Shown in pieces: positions 10,110 to 20,764 of a DNA stretch of 64,000 nucleotides (positions are counted from its first letter, which is position 1; the number at the start of each line of letters is the position of its first letter). The DNA is from Pragia fontium DSM 5563 = ATCC 49100. Its GTDB lineage: Bacteria; Pseudomonadota; Gammaproteobacteria; Enterobacterales; Enterobacteriaceae. The stretch is taken from positions 1-64,000 of the forward strand of contig NZ_FOLW01000014.1 in NCBI RefSeq assembly GCF_900112475.1. Reading direction: 5' to 3'. The notes beneath the pieces were generated by a model. It saw only the letters and a program-made list of their open reading frames with translations. It made no database searches and was not told the DNA's origin. The position numbers and the translations under genes are program-made.

Positions 10110-10802
10110 ATGGCGCAATTCAACGGGTTTACTCAGCAGGGCTTAACCTTTTTACAGGATGTCAGAATCCACAACAGTAAAGATTGGTTTGACGAACATC
10201 GACACATTTACGACCAGCAGATTGTTACCCCATTTCGTCATCTGGTGGACGATCTCAGCCAAAGTATGGTGCTGATTGATCCTGAATTTGAAACTCGCCC
10301 GGCCATTGGCAAAACCTTGTCCAGAATTCATCGCGATACTCGCTTCAGTCATGATAAATCCCGCTATCGCAGTCAGATGTGGCTGACGTTTAAACGTGCG
10401 AGTAAAGACTGGAAAGATGCACCGGTTTACTTTTTTGAGATTGCCCCCGATTTTTATCGTTACGGACTTGGTTATTACAGCGCCAGCAGACAAACCATGG
10501 ATTTACTGCGTTTGCTGATGCGTACCGAACCCAAAGCATTTTTAGCCGTAGCCAAGCGTTGTAAAACACCGTTTGAGCTGGTGGGTGAAAGCTATAAACG
10601 CCCGCTGGTGAAAGAGCAAGATGCCCAAATTGCCGATTGGTATAATCGCAAAAGTTTTGCCGTTATGTGTACCAGCCAGAATATGGAAACGGTGTTCACT
10701 GACGGGCTGGTTTCCCATTTGGAGAAAGGTTTTCAGCAACTGGCACCGCTTTATCACTATTTGATGCGCGTTGAAGTGATGAAGCGGAATCCGGATGAAT
10801 AA
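10110..10802 (+). CDS. DUF2461 family protein
   Basis: About 230 residues, recognised as DUF2461 (TIGR02453 type) by the N-terminal FTQQGLTFLQDVRIHNSKDWFDEHR, RIHRDTRFSHDKSRYRSQMWLTF, and PVYFFEIAPDFYRYGLGYY. The biochemical function of this family is unknown. Start: the frame extends to a GTG at 10098, but GGTGGAAG lies 5-8 nt before the ATG at 10110, which gives MAQFNGFTQQGL. It lies in the same direction as ilvGMEDA but after its terminator, and is convergent with ilvY. E. coli lacks a gene here, so this is a lineage-specific gene in a conserved block. Confidence 0.85.
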   Translation: MAQFNGFTQQGLTFLQDVRIHNSKDWFDEHRHIYDQQIVTPFRHLVDDLSQSMVLIDPEFETRPAIGKTLSRIHRDTRFSHDKSRYRSQMWLTFKRASKDWKDAPVYFFEIAPDFYRYGLGYYSASRQTMDLLRLLMRTEPKAFLAVAKRCKTPFELVGESYKRPLVKEQDAQIADWYNRKSFAVMCTSQNMETVFTDGLVSHLEKGFQQLAPLYHYLMRVEVMKRNPDE

Positions 10803-10815
10803 CCTTATCTGGCGG

Positions 10816-11697
10816 TTATATTAACTGCCAGAAAGCGTGAATTAATGGTTCACCGAGCCGTTTTTTCTGTACGCAAACCCCGAGGTCAAACGCTGAAGTG
10901 AGCGTAACATTGTTGGCAACGGTAATTCGGCTGCGTATCGTTTCCGGGCTGTTATCCAATACGACACTCGGGATTAATGCGACGCCACATCCCAAAGCCA
11001 CCATTGAAACAATGGCTTCATGACCAGCAACGGTGGCGTAAATTTGCGGGTTACTGATGTGATGACGTCGAAACCACTGATCGATACGCCTTCTGGTAGG
11101 GCCATGCTCTGGCAGAATAAAAGGAATATTGGCCCAGTCTGGTTTATGTTCCGACATTTGCGTGTGCACCGGGCAGGGTAACGCTGGTGTAATCAGCACC
11201 AGAGGCACTTCACCTATTTTTGTGAAATCGATCGTAGAAGGTAAATTTTCTGGTCGCCCGGCAATGGCTAAATCAGCATCATTGGACTGAATTTTGTCGA
11301 CGGCATCGGCAGCATCACCGGTAGTGAGTTTAATTTCTACATTAGGATGCAGCGCTCGAAATTGGTCAAGGATCGTGGGTAAGTGGCTATAGGCTGCGGT
11401 AACCGAGCAAAAGATACGTAATTCACCGCTGAGAGATTCCCCTTTTTGTGCCAGGGCATTGCGCAATTGTTGGTAATGTAACAAGGTTTGTTGAGCAAAG
11501 ACTTTCAATTGCTGGCCGGCTTGGGTTAATTGCACGGTACGGTTATCACGTAAAAAAAGGATTTGCCCCAGTTCTTCCTCTATTCTTTGTATCTGCCGCG
11601 ATAGGGTTGAGGGGCTAACATAGGTCGCTTTAGCGGTTTTGCCAAAGTGCTGGCTTTCCGCCAGATGAAGAAACAGTTTTAAATCACGTAGATCCAC
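10816..11697 (-). CDS. ilvY: LysR-type activator IlvY
   Basis: 293-residue LysR-family regulator (E. coli IlvY, 297). The winged helix-turn-helix is at residues 2-60 (MDLRDLKLFLHLAESQHFGKTAKATYVSPSTLSRQIQRIEEELG), followed by the effector domain. In E. coli it activates divergent ilvC when the substrate acetolactate or acetohydroxybutyrate accumulates. The divergent arrangement is kept here with a 165-bp control region. Confidence 0.95.
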   Translation of the reverse strand: MDLRDLKLFLHLAESQHFGKTAKATYVSPSTLSRQIQRIEEELGQILFLRDNRTVQLTQAGQQLKVFAQQTLLHYQQLRNALAQKGESLSGELRIFCSVTAAYSHLPTILDQFRALHPNVEIKLTTGDAADAVDKIQSNDADLAIAGRPENLPSTIDFTKIGEVPLVLITPALPCPVHTQMSEHKPDWANIPFILPEHGPTRRRIDQWFRRHHISNPQIYATVAGHEAIVSMVALGCGVALIPSVVLDNSPETIRSRITVANNVTLTSAFDLGVCVQKKRLGEPLIHAFWQLI

Positions 11698-11718
11698 ATT
11701 GAGTTACCGATTATTACG

Positions 11719-11733
11719 TTGCATAAATTGCAA
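11719..11733. promoter_or_regulatory. Probable IlvY operator
   Basis: Perfect inverted repeat TTGCA-N5-TGCAA in the ilvY-ilvC intergenic region, 22 bp upstream of the ilvY start. It has the T-N11-A form of a LysR-type site, so it would serve both autoregulation of ilvY and activation of ilvC. Assignment is by position and symmetry. Confidence 0.65.
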
Positions 11734-11862
11734 TATCATCTTCTTAATATATCAATTTAAGCAATGTAGTTCTTGTCTTATTATGGATCTCAAGCGTACT
11801 TGCTTTTCGGTAAGTACCAACATAACAGAACACAGCATAACAATGCATAATGGAGAATAATA

Positions 11863-13341
11863 ATGGCTAACTATTTCAATACGTTAAACCTGCGTCAGCA
11901 GCTGGCTCAATTAGGTCAGTGTCGTTTTATGGGCCGCGATGAGTTTGCTGATGAGGCCGGTTTTTTGAAAGGTAAAAAAATCGTTATTGTCGGATGTGGT
12001 GCTCAGGGTCTTAACCAAGGTCTGAACATGCGCGATTCTGGTTTGGATATCGCTTATGCATTACGTAAAGAAGCGATTGATGAGAAGCGTGCTTCATGGC
12101 GCAAAGCGACTGAGAACGGTTTTAAAGTCGGTACTTATGAAGAGCTGATTCCACAGGCAGATTTAGTGATTAACCTGACGCCAGACAAACAGCATTCTTC
12201 AGTAGTTCAGGCGGTTCAGCCATTAATGAAGCAAGGTGCTGCGTTAGGTTATTCTCACGGTTTCAACATTGTTGAAGTCGGTGAAAAAATTCGTGCGGAT
12301 ATCACCGTTGTGATGGTTGCACCGAAGTGTCCGGGAACTGAGGTTCGTGAAGAATATAAGCGCGGCTTTGGTGTTCCAACTCTGATTGCCGTTCACCCGG
12401 AAAACGATCCGAAGGGCGAAGGCATGGCAATTGCTAAAGCTTGGGCAGCGGCAACTGGCGGTCATCGTGCTGGCGTTCTACAGTCTTCTTTTGTTGCAGA
12501 AGTAAAATCTGACCTGATGGGTGAGCAAACAATTCTGTGCGGTATGTTACAGGCGGGTTCACTGCTGTGCTTTGACAAGATGGTTGCTGACGGTGCTTCA
12601 CCGGCATATGCAGAAAAATTAATTCAATTCGGTTGGGAAGCGATTACAGAAGCGCTGAAGCAAGGCGGAATTACCCTGATGATGGATCGCCTGTCCAATT
12701 CGGCTAAACTGCGTGCGTTTGCTTTGTCTGAACAGCTGAAAGGTCTGATGACACCGCTATTCCAAAAGCATATGGATGACATCATTTCCGGTCATTTTTC
12801 TGAAGGCATGATGGCTGACTGGGCGAATAATGATGCAAATCTATTAGGATGGCGTGAAGAGACCGGCCGCAGTGCATTTGAAAATGCCCCGCAACAGGAT
12901 GGTAAAATCAGCGAGCAGGAATATTTTGATCACGGCGTACTGATGGTTGCCATGGTGAAAGCCGGCGTTGAGTTGGCGTTTGAAACGATGGTTGTTTCAG
13001 GCATCATCGAAGAATCAGCTTACTATGAATCACTGCATGAACTTCCGTTGATAGCGAATACTATCGCTCGTAAGCGTCTGTATGAAATGAACGTCGTTAT
13101 CTCAGATACGGCTGAATATGGTAACTACCTGTTCTCTAATGCTGCAGTGCCGTTACTGCGTGAGAAGTTCATGGCTTCACTACAGGCTGGGGATTTAGGT
13201 AAAGTGGTTGCAGCAACTGAAATTGATAATGCTCAGCTGCGTGACGTTAACGAAGCTATCCGTAACCATCCAATTGAAGTTGTTGGTAAGAAACTTCGTG
13301 GTTATATGACGGATATGAAGCGTATTGCCGTTGCCGGTTAA
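11863..13341 (+). CDS. ilvC: Ketol-acid reductoisomerase (class II)
   Basis: 492 residues, the long class II form found in enterobacteria, with a duplicated C-terminal knotted domain. The N-terminal Rossmann motif [18 protein letters not shown] (about 44-60) binds NADPH. Mg-binding acidic residues follow in the [15 protein letters not shown] region. It isomerises and reduces acetolactate/acetohydroxybutyrate in the second step of Val/Ile synthesis. TGGAGAA lies before the ATG. It is transcribed alone from its own IlvY-controlled promoter. Confidence 0.98.
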   Translation: MANYFNTLNLRQQLAQLGQCRFMGRDEFADEAGFLKGKKIVIVGCGAQGLNQGLNMRDSGLDIAYALRKEAIDEKRASWRKATENGFKVGTYEELIPQADLVINLTPDKQHSSVVQAVQPLMKQGAALGYSHGFNIVEVGEKIRADITVVMVAPKCPGTEVREEYKRGFGVPTLIAVHPENDPKGEGMAIAKAWAAATGGHRAGVLQSSFVAEVKSDLMGEQTILCGMLQAGSLLCFDKMVADGASPAYAEKLIQFGWEAITEALKQGGITLMMDRLSNSAKLRAFALSEQLKGLMTPLFQKHMDDIISGHFSEGMMADWANNDANLLGWREETGRSAFENAPQQDGKISEQEYFDHGVLMVAMVKAGVELAFETMVVSGIIEESAYYESLHELPLIANTIARKRLYEMNVVISDTAEYGNYLFSNAAVPLLREKFMASLQAGDLGKVVAATEIDNAQLRDVNEAIRNHPIEVVGKKLRGYMTDMKRIAVAG

Positions 13342-13366
13342 TTATCTATTATCTGTTTAGCGTTTT

Positions 13367-13392
13367 AAAAGCCGGAAATTTCCGGCTTTTTT
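13367..13392 (+). terminator. Terminator of ilvC
   Basis: The symmetric sequence AAAAGCCGGAAATTTCCGGC continues into TTTTTT, 26 bp after the ilvC stop. Confidence 0.9.
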
Positions 13393-13524
13393 ATTGAAAG
13401 TTTTGCATAACTAGATTGAGTTAATATTTTCGATTGTTTATATAAATCGTATTTATAATTATTACCCGTTCTATTATACTGCCGTCTTTCGTTTTTATTA
13501 TTTTATATGCAAGGAATAGAAACA

Positions 13525-13887
13525 ATGGAATGGTATAAAAAGTGTTTTACTCAGTACGCAGATTTTTCAGGCCGAGCTCGTCGTAAAGAGTATTGGATGT
13601 TTACTCTTTTTAATTTACTGGCCATTATCGTATTAGCGATTGTCGGTAGTATTTTAGACTCAGTATTTGGTTCAAACGGTGCAGTAACTGGTATTTTACT
13701 GATTGTATATAGCTTGGCGATTATTATTCCAAGCTTATCTGTTACGGTTCGCCGCCTGCATGATACTGATAAAACCGGTTGGTGGTATCTGCTGGTATTT
13801 ATTCCATTTGGTTCACTGGTTCTGCTAGTGTTTACTATTTTGGAAGGAACTGCTGGCCCAAATACTTATGGTCCATCACCAAAATAA
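13525..13887 (+). CDS. DUF805 family inner-membrane protein
   Basis: 120-residue protein of the DUF805 (YhaH/YhaI) family. It has the N-terminal WYKKCFTQYADFSGRARRKEYWMF motif, two long hydrophobic segments (about 23-45 and 50-72), the SLSVTVRRLHDTDKTGWWYLL motif, and a third hydrophobic segment ending in GPNTYGPSPK. The function is unknown. Start: an in-frame ATG exists at 13507, but AAGGAA at 13511 is well spaced only for the ATG at 13525. It occupies the place of ppiC, which lies between ilvC and rep in E. coli. Confidence 0.88.
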   Translation: MEWYKKCFTQYADFSGRARRKEYWMFTLFNLLAIIVLAIVGSILDSVFGSNGAVTGILLIVYSLAIIIPSLSVTVRRLHDTDKTGWWYLLVFIPFGSLVLLVFTILEGTAGPNTYGPSPK

Positions 13888-13914
13888 ATATAGATTCTTA
13901 TTGCTGAATCATCC

Positions 13915-13943
13915 ACCCGTACCTTTAACTGTACGGGTTTTTT
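13915..13943 (+). terminator. Terminator after the DUF805 gene
   Basis: Stem ACCCGTAC / GTACGGGT with an 8-nt loop followed by TTTTT. Confidence 0.88.
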
Positions 13944-14027
13944 ATTGCCGTTTTCCAAGCATGTTAGGTTAGCCGCGTTTTTGTTATACTTCTCTTCCCC
14001 TATTTCCATTGGTTAATTGTCCTGTTT

Positions 14028-16055
14028 ATGCGTCTAAATCCCAGTCAACAACAAGCCGTTGAATTTGTTACCGGGCCTTGCCTGGTTTTAGCCGGAGCAG
14101 GTTCAGGTAAAACCCGAGTTATCACCAATAAGATAGCTTATTTGATCCGTGAGTGTGGTTATCAGGCTCGCCATATTGCAGCGGTGACCTTTACCAATAA
14201 AGCCGCCAGAGAGATGAAAGAGCGGGTATCACAAACGCTGGGGCGTAAGGAAGCGCGCGGATTGATGATTTCTACCTTTCACACCTTGGGTCTTGAGATT
14301 ATTAAGCGTGAACACGCTGCGCTGAATATGAAGTCGAATTTCTCTTTATTTGACGATCAGGATCAGATGGCGTTGCTGAAAGACCTAACGGAAAAGTGGC
14401 TGGAAAATGATAAGACGCTGTTATCACAGTTAGTTTCAACCATTTCCAATTGGAAAAACGATTTAATTGGCCCTGCTGGAGCCGCAGCTTCAGCCAAGTC
14501 TGAGCGGGATAAGCTATTTGCCCACTGTTACGATCTGTATGATAAACAGCTTAAGTCGTGCAGCATTCTTGATTTTGACGATCTGATTTTATTGCCGACT
14601 TTATTATTGCAGCGTAATGAAGAAGTTCGTGAGCGCTGGCAAAACCGATTGCGCTATCTTCTGGTGGATGAATATCAGGATACCAACACCAGTCAGTATG
14701 AACTGGTTAAGCTGCTGGTTGGCAATCGGGCACGATTCACGGTGGTAGGGGATGACGATCAGTCTATTTATTCATGGCGTGGTGCCAGGCCTCAGAATCT
14801 GGTGCTATTAAGTCAGGATTTCCCTGCACTTCAGGTGATTAAGCTTGAGCAGAATTACCGTTCATCCGGGCGCATATTAAAAGCCGCTAATATCCTTATT
14901 GCTAATAATCCCCATGCGTTTGAGAAAAAATTATTTTCTGAGCTGGGATACGGCGAAGAATTAAAAGTTGTTACTGCCAATAACGAAGATAATGAGGCTG
15001 AGCGGGTTGTTGGTGAGCTAATAGCTCATCATTTTATTAATAAAACTGATTATCAGGATTATGCGATTTTGTATCGTGGCAACCATCAGTCGCGCATTTT
15101 TGAAAAAGTGCTGATGCAGAATCGTATTCCTTATCGTATTTCGGGCGGAACATCCTTCTTCTCTCGACCTGAAATTAAAGATTTGATGGCCTATCTGCGG
15201 GTGTTAACCAATCCGGATGATGACAGTGCATTTTTGCGCATTGTTAATACGCCGAGGCGTGAAATTGGTCCGGCAACGTTGGAAAAGTTAGGTAATTGGG
15301 CTAATCAGCGGGCGGTAAGTTTATATCGAGCCAGTTTTGACGTGGGTCTGGAGCAGCATCTAACCGGACGAGGATTAGAGTCGTTACAACGTTTCACTCA
15401 CTGGCTGGCTGGTGTTACCGCAACTTCGGAAAGAGAACCGATTGCCGCCGTCAGGGATTTGATTCACGGCATTGACTATGAAAGCTGGCTATATGAAACC
15501 TCTCCCAGCGCTAAAGCCGCTGAAATGCGCATGAAAAATGTCAATCAGCTATTTGGCTGGATGACTGAAATGTTGGAAGGAAGCGATCTTGATGAACCGA
15601 TGACCCTGACGCAGGTGGTTACCCGTTTTACTCTGCGGGATATGATGGAGCGCGGAGAAAGTGAGGAAGATGTGGATCAGGTTCAATTGATGACGTTACA
15701 CGCTTCCAAAGGGCTTGAATTTCCTTATGTTTATCTGGTTGGTATGGAAGAGGGGCTACTTCCTCACCAAAGCAGTATTGATGAGGATAATGTCGATGAG
15801 GAACGTCGTTTAGCCTACGTCGGAATCACTCGGGCACAGAAAGAGCTGACCTTTACCCTTTGTCGAGAGCGTCGTCAGTTTGGTGAGTTAGTTCGGCCTG
15901 AGCCAAGCCGGTTCTTGCTGGAACTTCCTCAGGACGACTTAGCCTGGGAACGTGCGCGCAAAGTGGTTTCTGCCGAAGAACGTATGGAGAAGGGAAAAGG
16001 GCATTTGGCGAATATTCGCGAGCAGTTGGCTAAAGCTAAATCGCCAGATAAATGA
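14028..16055 (+). CDS. rep: ATP-dependent DNA helicase Rep
   Basis: 675-residue superfamily 1A 3'-5' helicase (E. coli Rep, 673). Walker A is [10 protein letters not shown] near residue 25, motif II is LVDEYQDTN, motif III is [15 protein letters not shown], motif IV is [12 protein letters not shown], and motif VI is [16 protein letters not shown]. Rep travels with the replisome through its C-terminus and clears protein roadblocks. It is shorter than its paralogue UvrD at 51580-53742 and lacks UvrD's C-terminal extension. Confidence 0.97.
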   Translation: MRLNPSQQQAVEFVTGPCLVLAGAGSGKTRVITNKIAYLIRECGYQARHIAAVTFTNKAAREMKERVSQTLGRKEARGLMISTFHTLGLEIIKREHAALNMKSNFSLFDDQDQMALLKDLTEKWLENDKTLLSQLVSTISNWKNDLIGPAGAAASAKSERDKLFAHCYDLYDKQLKSCSILDFDDLILLPTLLLQRNEEVRERWQNRLRYLLVDEYQDTNTSQYELVKLLVGNRARFTVVGDDDQSIYSWRGARPQNLVLLSQDFPALQVIKLEQNYRSSGRILKAANILIANNPHAFEKKLFSELGYGEELKVVTANNEDNEAERVVGELIAHHFINKTDYQDYAILYRGNHQSRIFEKVLMQNRIPYRISGGTSFFSRPEIKDLMAYLRVLTNPDDDSAFLRIVNTPRREIGPATLEKLGNWANQRAVSLYRASFDVGLEQHLTGRGLESLQRFTHWLAGVTATSEREPIAAVRDLIHGIDYESWLYETSPSAKAAEMRMKNVNQLFGWMTEMLEGSDLDEPMTLTQVVTRFTLRDMMERGESEEDVDQVQLMTLHASKGLEFPYVYLVGMEEGLLPHQSSIDEDNVDEERRLAYVGITRAQKELTFTLCRERRQFGELVRPEPSRFLLELPQDDLAWERARKVVSAEERMEKGKGHLANIREQLAKAKSPDK

Positions 16056-16069
16056 CAGGCTTTAAAAAA

Positions 16070-16100
16070 TAATCCCGATAAACAATGCTTATCGGGATTA
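16070..16100. terminator. Inverted repeat between rep and the DUF3829 gene
   Basis: 12-bp perfect stem TAATCCCGATAA / TTATCGGGATTA with a 7-nt loop, flanked by A-rich sequence on the left and T-containing sequence on the right. It lies between convergent genes and could terminate in both directions. The T-tract after the rep side is weak. Confidence 0.65.
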
Positions 16101-16142
16101 ATATTTAGTGTATTTTTAGGATGGATAAATGTGTATTTTTAT

Positions 16143-17303
16143 TTATCCTTGAACGATATCATTATAACGCTCAATAACCCTTAGCTGTTTGTTTTGTAGG
16201 TCATTTAAAAGATTTTCATCTTTGTTTTTACCCATGTCACGTACAGCAACTTTGGCTGAAATATTGAAGGCATTTAATGCTTCGATATATCTGCTGAGTT
16301 TACTTTCTTTTAAGCTTTCTTTAATCAGCGTGGCTGGATTTTCTTGAGCTTTTTTCAGTTCATCCAGCGCGGTTTCGATCAATTTTGCTTTCGCTTCATA
16401 AGCGGCTTTATCTGATTTTTTCAGGTTACCATTTTTGTTGTAATCGTTAACCAAACCGTCAAAAATAGCAGAAACATCATCGATACTGGTGTAAATCACC
16501 ACCATGGTATCGAAGCCTTTGGCTTTTAGCGACGCTAACTCTTTTGCATGAAGTTGCTCATACAGATTGTTATGGGCTACGCGAGCGGCATCTTTAGCGG
16601 CTTCGTAGTTTTTGTAGGCTTCAGCCATGGTTTTATGTAGTTCTGGTGCCTTTTTGAAGTCATCCAGTTTAAATTCTTCGCTGGTTTTGTAGTAATCGAT
16701 GAGCGTATCTGTTGCTTTGCTCATGGCAATAACGCTACTGATGTAGATAAGACCAGCTTCATCAATTTCAGGCATCGCTGGCTTCATATTTTTAATGGCT
16801 TCGCCTGCTTTTTTGTAATTCTCTAGTTCAGTTGAGCTAACTTTTCCTAAGGGACTAAAGGCTCGCATGGTAAAGAATGGATCCAGCGTATTTTCTTTGG
16901 CTCTGATTTTTTTTAGTGAAAATTTGCCATTTTTTTCGGTGAGTTCCATGTACTTTTCAACAGCATCAGGAATACGGGAAAGATTATTGAAAGCGATTAA
17001 GCCACCAATTCTTTTTCCATCAGCACCTTTCACATCAATGGAAGATTTGTTGTTGAATACATCAAGCCACAGGTTACCTTTTTCAGCTTCTTGCGCTGTT
17101 TGATCAACGCTAGTGCTCTGCTGAGTCGCTGATGCTGGGACTGATTCAACAACTTTAGGTTCTGCTGGTGTTGACGGTACTGATTCAACGACTTTTGGTG
17201 GCTGGGAACCAGAGGTAGCTGCATCTTTATCATCACATCCTGCAAGCAAACCGGCGATTAATGATGCTAACAGTAGTCTTTTAGTTATCGTTAATTTATT
17301 CAT
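16143..17303 (-). CDS. DUF3829 (YiiG-like) lipoprotein
   Basis: 386 residues. The signal peptide ends in lipobox LLAGC (Cys near residue 22), followed by DD, so the protein is a predicted lipoprotein. A low-complexity Pro/Ser/Val linker contains the heptad KVVESVP twice. It is followed by a mostly helical domain like DUF3829, the domain of E. coli YiiG, whose function is unknown. This domain assignment is by general resemblance and is less certain than the lipoprotein call. The gene is not at this site in E. coli. It runs in the same direction as gppA, 102 bp downstream of it. Confidence 0.75.
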   Translation of the reverse strand: MNKLTITKRLLLASLIAGLLAGCDDKDAATSGSQPPKVVESVPSTPAEPKVVESVPASATQQSTSVDQTAQEAEKGNLWLDVFNNKSSIDVKGADGKRIGGLIAFNNLSRIPDAVEKYMELTEKNGKFSLKKIRAKENTLDPFFTMRAFSPLGKVSSTELENYKKAGEAIKNMKPAMPEIDEAGLIYISSVIAMSKATDTLIDYYKTSEEFKLDDFKKAPELHKTMAEAYKNYEAAKDAARVAHNNLYEQLHAKELASLKAKGFDTMVVIYTSIDDVSAIFDGLVNDYNKNGNLKKSDKAAYEAKAKLIETALDELKKAQENPATLIKESLKESKLSRYIEALNAFNISAKVAVRDMGKNKDENLLNDLQNKQLRVIERYNDIVQG

Positions 17304-17405
17304 TCATAGAATCCTTTCATCAGCATATTTGTTTTAAATATATCGCCAGCCATTGAAGATCTTGGCTGTAATATATGAGTTAGTGAATGACTGGAACTTA
17401 ACGGC

Positions 17406-18905
17406 TTAAATCGTCGTTATTAAGAGGGGAGTGTGGCTGTTGGTTTGCCAACGGCTCTCTTGTTGCAGCGCTTCAGCCTGTAGAGGATACAATGAAAACC
17501 ACGCATTATCTATCTGGATGTTTAATTGTTCACCAACACTACTGATACATATTTCTGGTATTAAATCAGAGTGACGGGCTCGACAAAATAAAATAGCGAT
17601 GCGTAATAAACGAACTAACTTTTGAGCCTGAGGTAGCGATAATGCATTTTGTTCTGCCAGTACCGATACGTTAATGGTATTGGTTTGGTTCAGGAGCAAA
17701 GCGGCCAGAAGTTTTCTCTGTGCCGGTGTGAAACCAGGCATTTCGATATGGCTTAACAGGTAGGATGCATGTTGGGCTGATTGCTTAAAATCAATGCTAA
17801 GTCCAATCTCATGCAGTTGGATTGCCCAATGCAATAGATCTGACATGGCTTCATTGATATGCCAACTCTCTTTCAACTGTTGGCAAAGGTTGTTTGCCAG
17901 TTGGCTGACCAAATTTGCCTGATTTTTATCGATAGCGTAGCGATGCTGAATAGCTTGTACTGTTCTCTGACGAATATTTTTATCAACCGGGCGATTAAGC
18001 ATGCTATAGACTAACCCTTCGCGAAGGGCGCCACCGGCCAGAGTCATGCTGTTAATATCAAAGGTTTGAAAAATAGCAATCAGGATAGAAAGGCCGCTGG
18101 GAAATACTAACGCTCTTTCTAATGTCAGTCCTTCTATTTCCAGCTCTTCCAGCTTGCCGCATTGAATCGCCTGCGCTTTCAATTGTAGAAGTTTATCAAG
18201 GGTGATTTGTTCATCCATGCCTTGAGTGACCATAATTTCCTGTAGCGCCTGAACGGTGCCTGATGCACCAACGCAGATTTGCCAACCTTGATGCTTCATT
18301 GTCTCAGCGGTGCGCTGTAAATGGTTTCTGGCGGCGAGTTCAGCCTGATAAAAGTTATCTGCGCTGAGGACTCGGTCACTAAAATAACGTTCAAGCCAAG
18401 TGACACAGCCCATTGGTAAACTGACCAGTTGAGATATTTGGTCGTCATTTCCGGTGATTAACTCGGTACTTGCGCCACCAATATCGACAACTAGTCGGGA
18501 TTTTGCTCCACCGGTAGTATGAGAAACACCTTGATAGATCAGCTGGGCTTCTTCTTCCCCGCTGATAATTTTAATTGGAAGGTTAAGGATTTTTTCTGCT
18601 TCGGATATAAATCGATCGGCATTCCTGGCCGTACGTAATGCTGCTGTTGCAACAATGCGTACGTGCTCTGACGGAATGTCATACAGACGCTCGGTAAATA
18701 ATTTTAAGCACTGCCAGCCACGCTGCATGGCTTCTTCTGACAAGTCATTTCGATCGTTTAGTCCGGCAGCCAATCTGACCTTACGTTTGATGCGATCGAG
18801 GATTTGAATCGTCCCTGCAGTTTCACGGATAACCAGCATATGAAAGCTGTTTGAACCAAGGTCAATGGCAGCATAGAGAGGCGATTCACCTGTTCGTCTA
18901 TTCAT
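17406..18905 (-). CDS. gppA: Guanosine-5'-triphosphate,3'-diphosphate pyrophosphatase
   Basis: 499 residues (E. coli GppA, 494). The actin-like Ppx/GppA ATPase fold is at the N-terminus ([53 protein letters not shown]). A C-terminal HD-like helical domain begins near 320. It hydrolyses pppGpp to ppGpp, and the family also cuts polyphosphate. It is 36 bp downstream of rhlB and probably co-transcribed with it, as in E. coli. Confidence 0.95.
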   Translation of the reverse strand: MNRRTGESPLYAAIDLGSNSFHMLVIRETAGTIQILDRIKRKVRLAAGLNDRNDLSEEAMQRGWQCLKLFTERLYDIPSEHVRIVATAALRTARNADRFISEAEKILNLPIKIISGEEEAQLIYQGVSHTTGGAKSRLVVDIGGASTELITGNDDQISQLVSLPMGCVTWLERYFSDRVLSADNFYQAELAARNHLQRTAETMKHQGWQICVGASGTVQALQEIMVTQGMDEQITLDKLLQLKAQAIQCGKLEELEIEGLTLERALVFPSGLSILIAIFQTFDINSMTLAGGALREGLVYSMLNRPVDKNIRQRTVQAIQHRYAIDKNQANLVSQLANNLCQQLKESWHINEAMSDLLHWAIQLHEIGLSIDFKQSAQHASYLLSHIEMPGFTPAQRKLLAALLLNQTNTINVSVLAEQNALSLPQAQKLVRLLRIAILFCRARHSDLIPEICISSVGEQLNIQIDNAWFSLYPLQAEALQQESRWQTNSHTPLLITTI

Positions 18906-18941
18906 ATGGTTAATTAGTTACCCGTGTAGGCTTCATTAATA

Positions 18942-20225
18942 TTATCCAGGGCGTTTTCTGTTACGTGGTGGACCATTACGGCGTGGGCCACTACTGCGTC
19001 TTGGACCACCTGCATTACGTGGACGCGGAAGGCGTTTTGGTGCAGGAAAATCGGTTAACAGCGCATCTGAATTATAACGACTGACCGGAATTGAATGTTC
19101 GATATACTCTTCAATCGCTGGCAAGTTTAAGGCGTACTGTTCACAGGCTAATGTAATGGAATGACCACTGGCTCCAGCACGTCCGGTACGACCTATGCGG
19201 TGAACGTAATCTTCACAGTCATCAGGTAAATCGTAGTTAAATACATGAGTCACTTCAGGGATGTGTAAACCGCGGGCGGCAACATCGGTCGCTACTAAAA
19301 TATCCAGATTGCCTTTGGTAAAGTCATCAAGGATATGTAAGCGTTTTTTCTGGGCAACATCACCGGTTAATAAGCCAACCCGGTGACCGTCGGCAGCCAA
19401 GTGGCCCCAGATATCTTCACAGGTATGTTTGGTATTAGCGAAAATAATGCAGCGATCGGGCCATTCTTCTTCAATCAACGTTTGTAACAAACGCATTTTG
19501 TCTTCATTAGACGGATAGAAAAGCTCTTCTTTAATTCGATGGCCAGTTTTTTGGGTTGGCTCAACTTCAACATATTGTGGGTTATTCATATGCTCAAAGG
19601 CTAATTCACGTACCCGATAAGAAAGGGTGGCAGAAAAAAGCATATTCAATCGTTGGTTAGTCGCAGGCATGCGACGAAATATCCAACGGATGTCTTTAAT
19701 AAACCCAAGATCGAACATTCGATCGGCTTCATCAAGTACCACTACTTGGATAGCGCCCAGATCGATATGATTTTGTTTGGCATAATCGATAAGACGTCCG
19801 GTGGTACCGATCAGAATATCAACGCCAGCCTCTAATACTTTGAGTTGTTTATCGTAACCGTCACCGCCATAAGCCAGACCGATCTTTAAACCTGTTTCAT
19901 GAGCTAATGCTTCAGCGTCATTATGAATTTGTACCGCCAGTTCGCGGGTTGGGGCCATAATTAAGGCGCGTGGTTGATTGACCTGGCGGTTGCTGTCAGG
20001 TGCATGTGTTAGTAAATAATTAAAGGTTGATGCCAGAAAAGCCAATGTTTTTCCGGTACCCGTTTGTGCCTGTCCTGCAACATCATGCCCTGCAACCGTA
20101 TGAGGAAGCGCCAATGCCTGAATTGGTGTACAGTAATGAAAACCTTTATTTTCAAGGGCCTTTACTACCGAAGGGTCTAGTGCGAAGTCGGCAAACTTCT
20201 GTTCAGTTAAGTGTGTTTTGCTCAT
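18942..20225 (-). CDS. rhlB: ATP-dependent RNA helicase RhlB
   Basis: 427-residue DEAD-box helicase (E. coli RhlB, 421). It has the Q motif ([23 protein letters not shown]), Walker [15 protein letters not shown], the DEAD box [16 protein letters not shown], and motif [12 protein letters not shown]. The C-terminal tail is rich in Arg, Pro and Gly. RhlB is the helicase of the RNase E degradosome. It is divergent from trxA with about 146 bp between starts. Confidence 0.97.
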   Translation of the reverse strand: MSKTHLTEQKFADFALDPSVVKALENKGFHYCTPIQALALPHTVAGHDVAGQAQTGTGKTLAFLASTFNYLLTHAPDSNRQVNQPRALIMAPTRELAVQIHNDAEALAHETGLKIGLAYGGDGYDKQLKVLEAGVDILIGTTGRLIDYAKQNHIDLGAIQVVVLDEADRMFDLGFIKDIRWIFRRMPATNQRLNMLFSATLSYRVRELAFEHMNNPQYVEVEPTQKTGHRIKEELFYPSNEDKMRLLQTLIEEEWPDRCIIFANTKHTCEDIWGHLAADGHRVGLLTGDVAQKKRLHILDDFTKGNLDILVATDVAARGLHIPEVTHVFNYDLPDDCEDYVHRIGRTGRAGASGHSITLACEQYALNLPAIEEYIEHSIPVSRYNSDALLTDFPAPKRLPRPRNAGGPRRSSGPRRNGPPRNRKRPG

Positions 20226-20371
20226 AGTAGTGTAGAATATCAGTTAACCTAGTATTCACGAAAGTATTGCTTTACGAATGCGTATCCGTTGAAATAAAGT
20301 CATCATATATTCAACGTTTCGTTGGCTAATATAACACCAATGAAACAATATCTAATCCTGTGGAGTCAAAC

Positions 20372-20698
20372 ATGAGCGAAAAAATTATTCACTTAACCGA
20401 TAGCAGCTTTGAAATTGATGTTCTAAAAGCTGAAGGTCCTGTGCTGGTGGATTTTTGGGCTGAGTGGTGTGGTCCATGCAAAATGATTGCCCCTATTCTG
20501 GATGAAGTAGCGGCTGAATATGAAGGTAAACTGACGGTTGCAAAACTCAATATTGATCAAAACCCGGCAACGGCTCCTCAATATGGTATCCGTGGTATTC
20601 CAACTCTTTTACTGTTTAAAGACGGTGCTGTGGCTGCAACTAAAGTGGGCGCGTTATCAAAATCTCAGCTGAAAGAGTTTTTGGATAACAGCATTTAA
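20372..20698 (+). CDS. trxA: Thioredoxin 1
   Basis: 108-residue thioredoxin. The redox motif WCGPC lies at residues 32-36 and the cis-proline at GIPTLLLF, and the length is close to E. coli TrxA (109). The start at ATG 20372 gives [14 protein letters not shown] and has GTGGAG 7 nt upstream. An upstream in-frame GTG at 20360 lies inside this ribosome binding site and is rejected. It is the general protein disulfide reductant of the cytoplasm, placed before rho as in E. coli. Confidence 0.98.
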   Translation: MSEKIIHLTDSSFEIDVLKAEGPVLVDFWAEWCGPCKMIAPILDEVAAEYEGKLTVAKLNIDQNPATAPQYGIRGIPTLLLFKDGAVAATKVGALSKSQLKEFLDNSI

Positions 20699-20731
20699 TT
20701 GAGAGTTAAATGATTTTTTGGTGATAGCTCT

Positions 20732-20764
20732 TTGTTTATCCATCAGGTTTGCATGGATAAACAA
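20732..20764 (+). other. Long hairpin downstream of trxA
   Basis: 12-bp perfect stem TTGTTTATCCAT / ATGGATAAACAA with a 9-nt loop, 33 bp after the trxA stop. A palindrome GGGATATCCC follows immediately. There is no T-tract, so it is not a standard terminator; it could stabilise the trxA 3' end. Confidence 0.55.
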
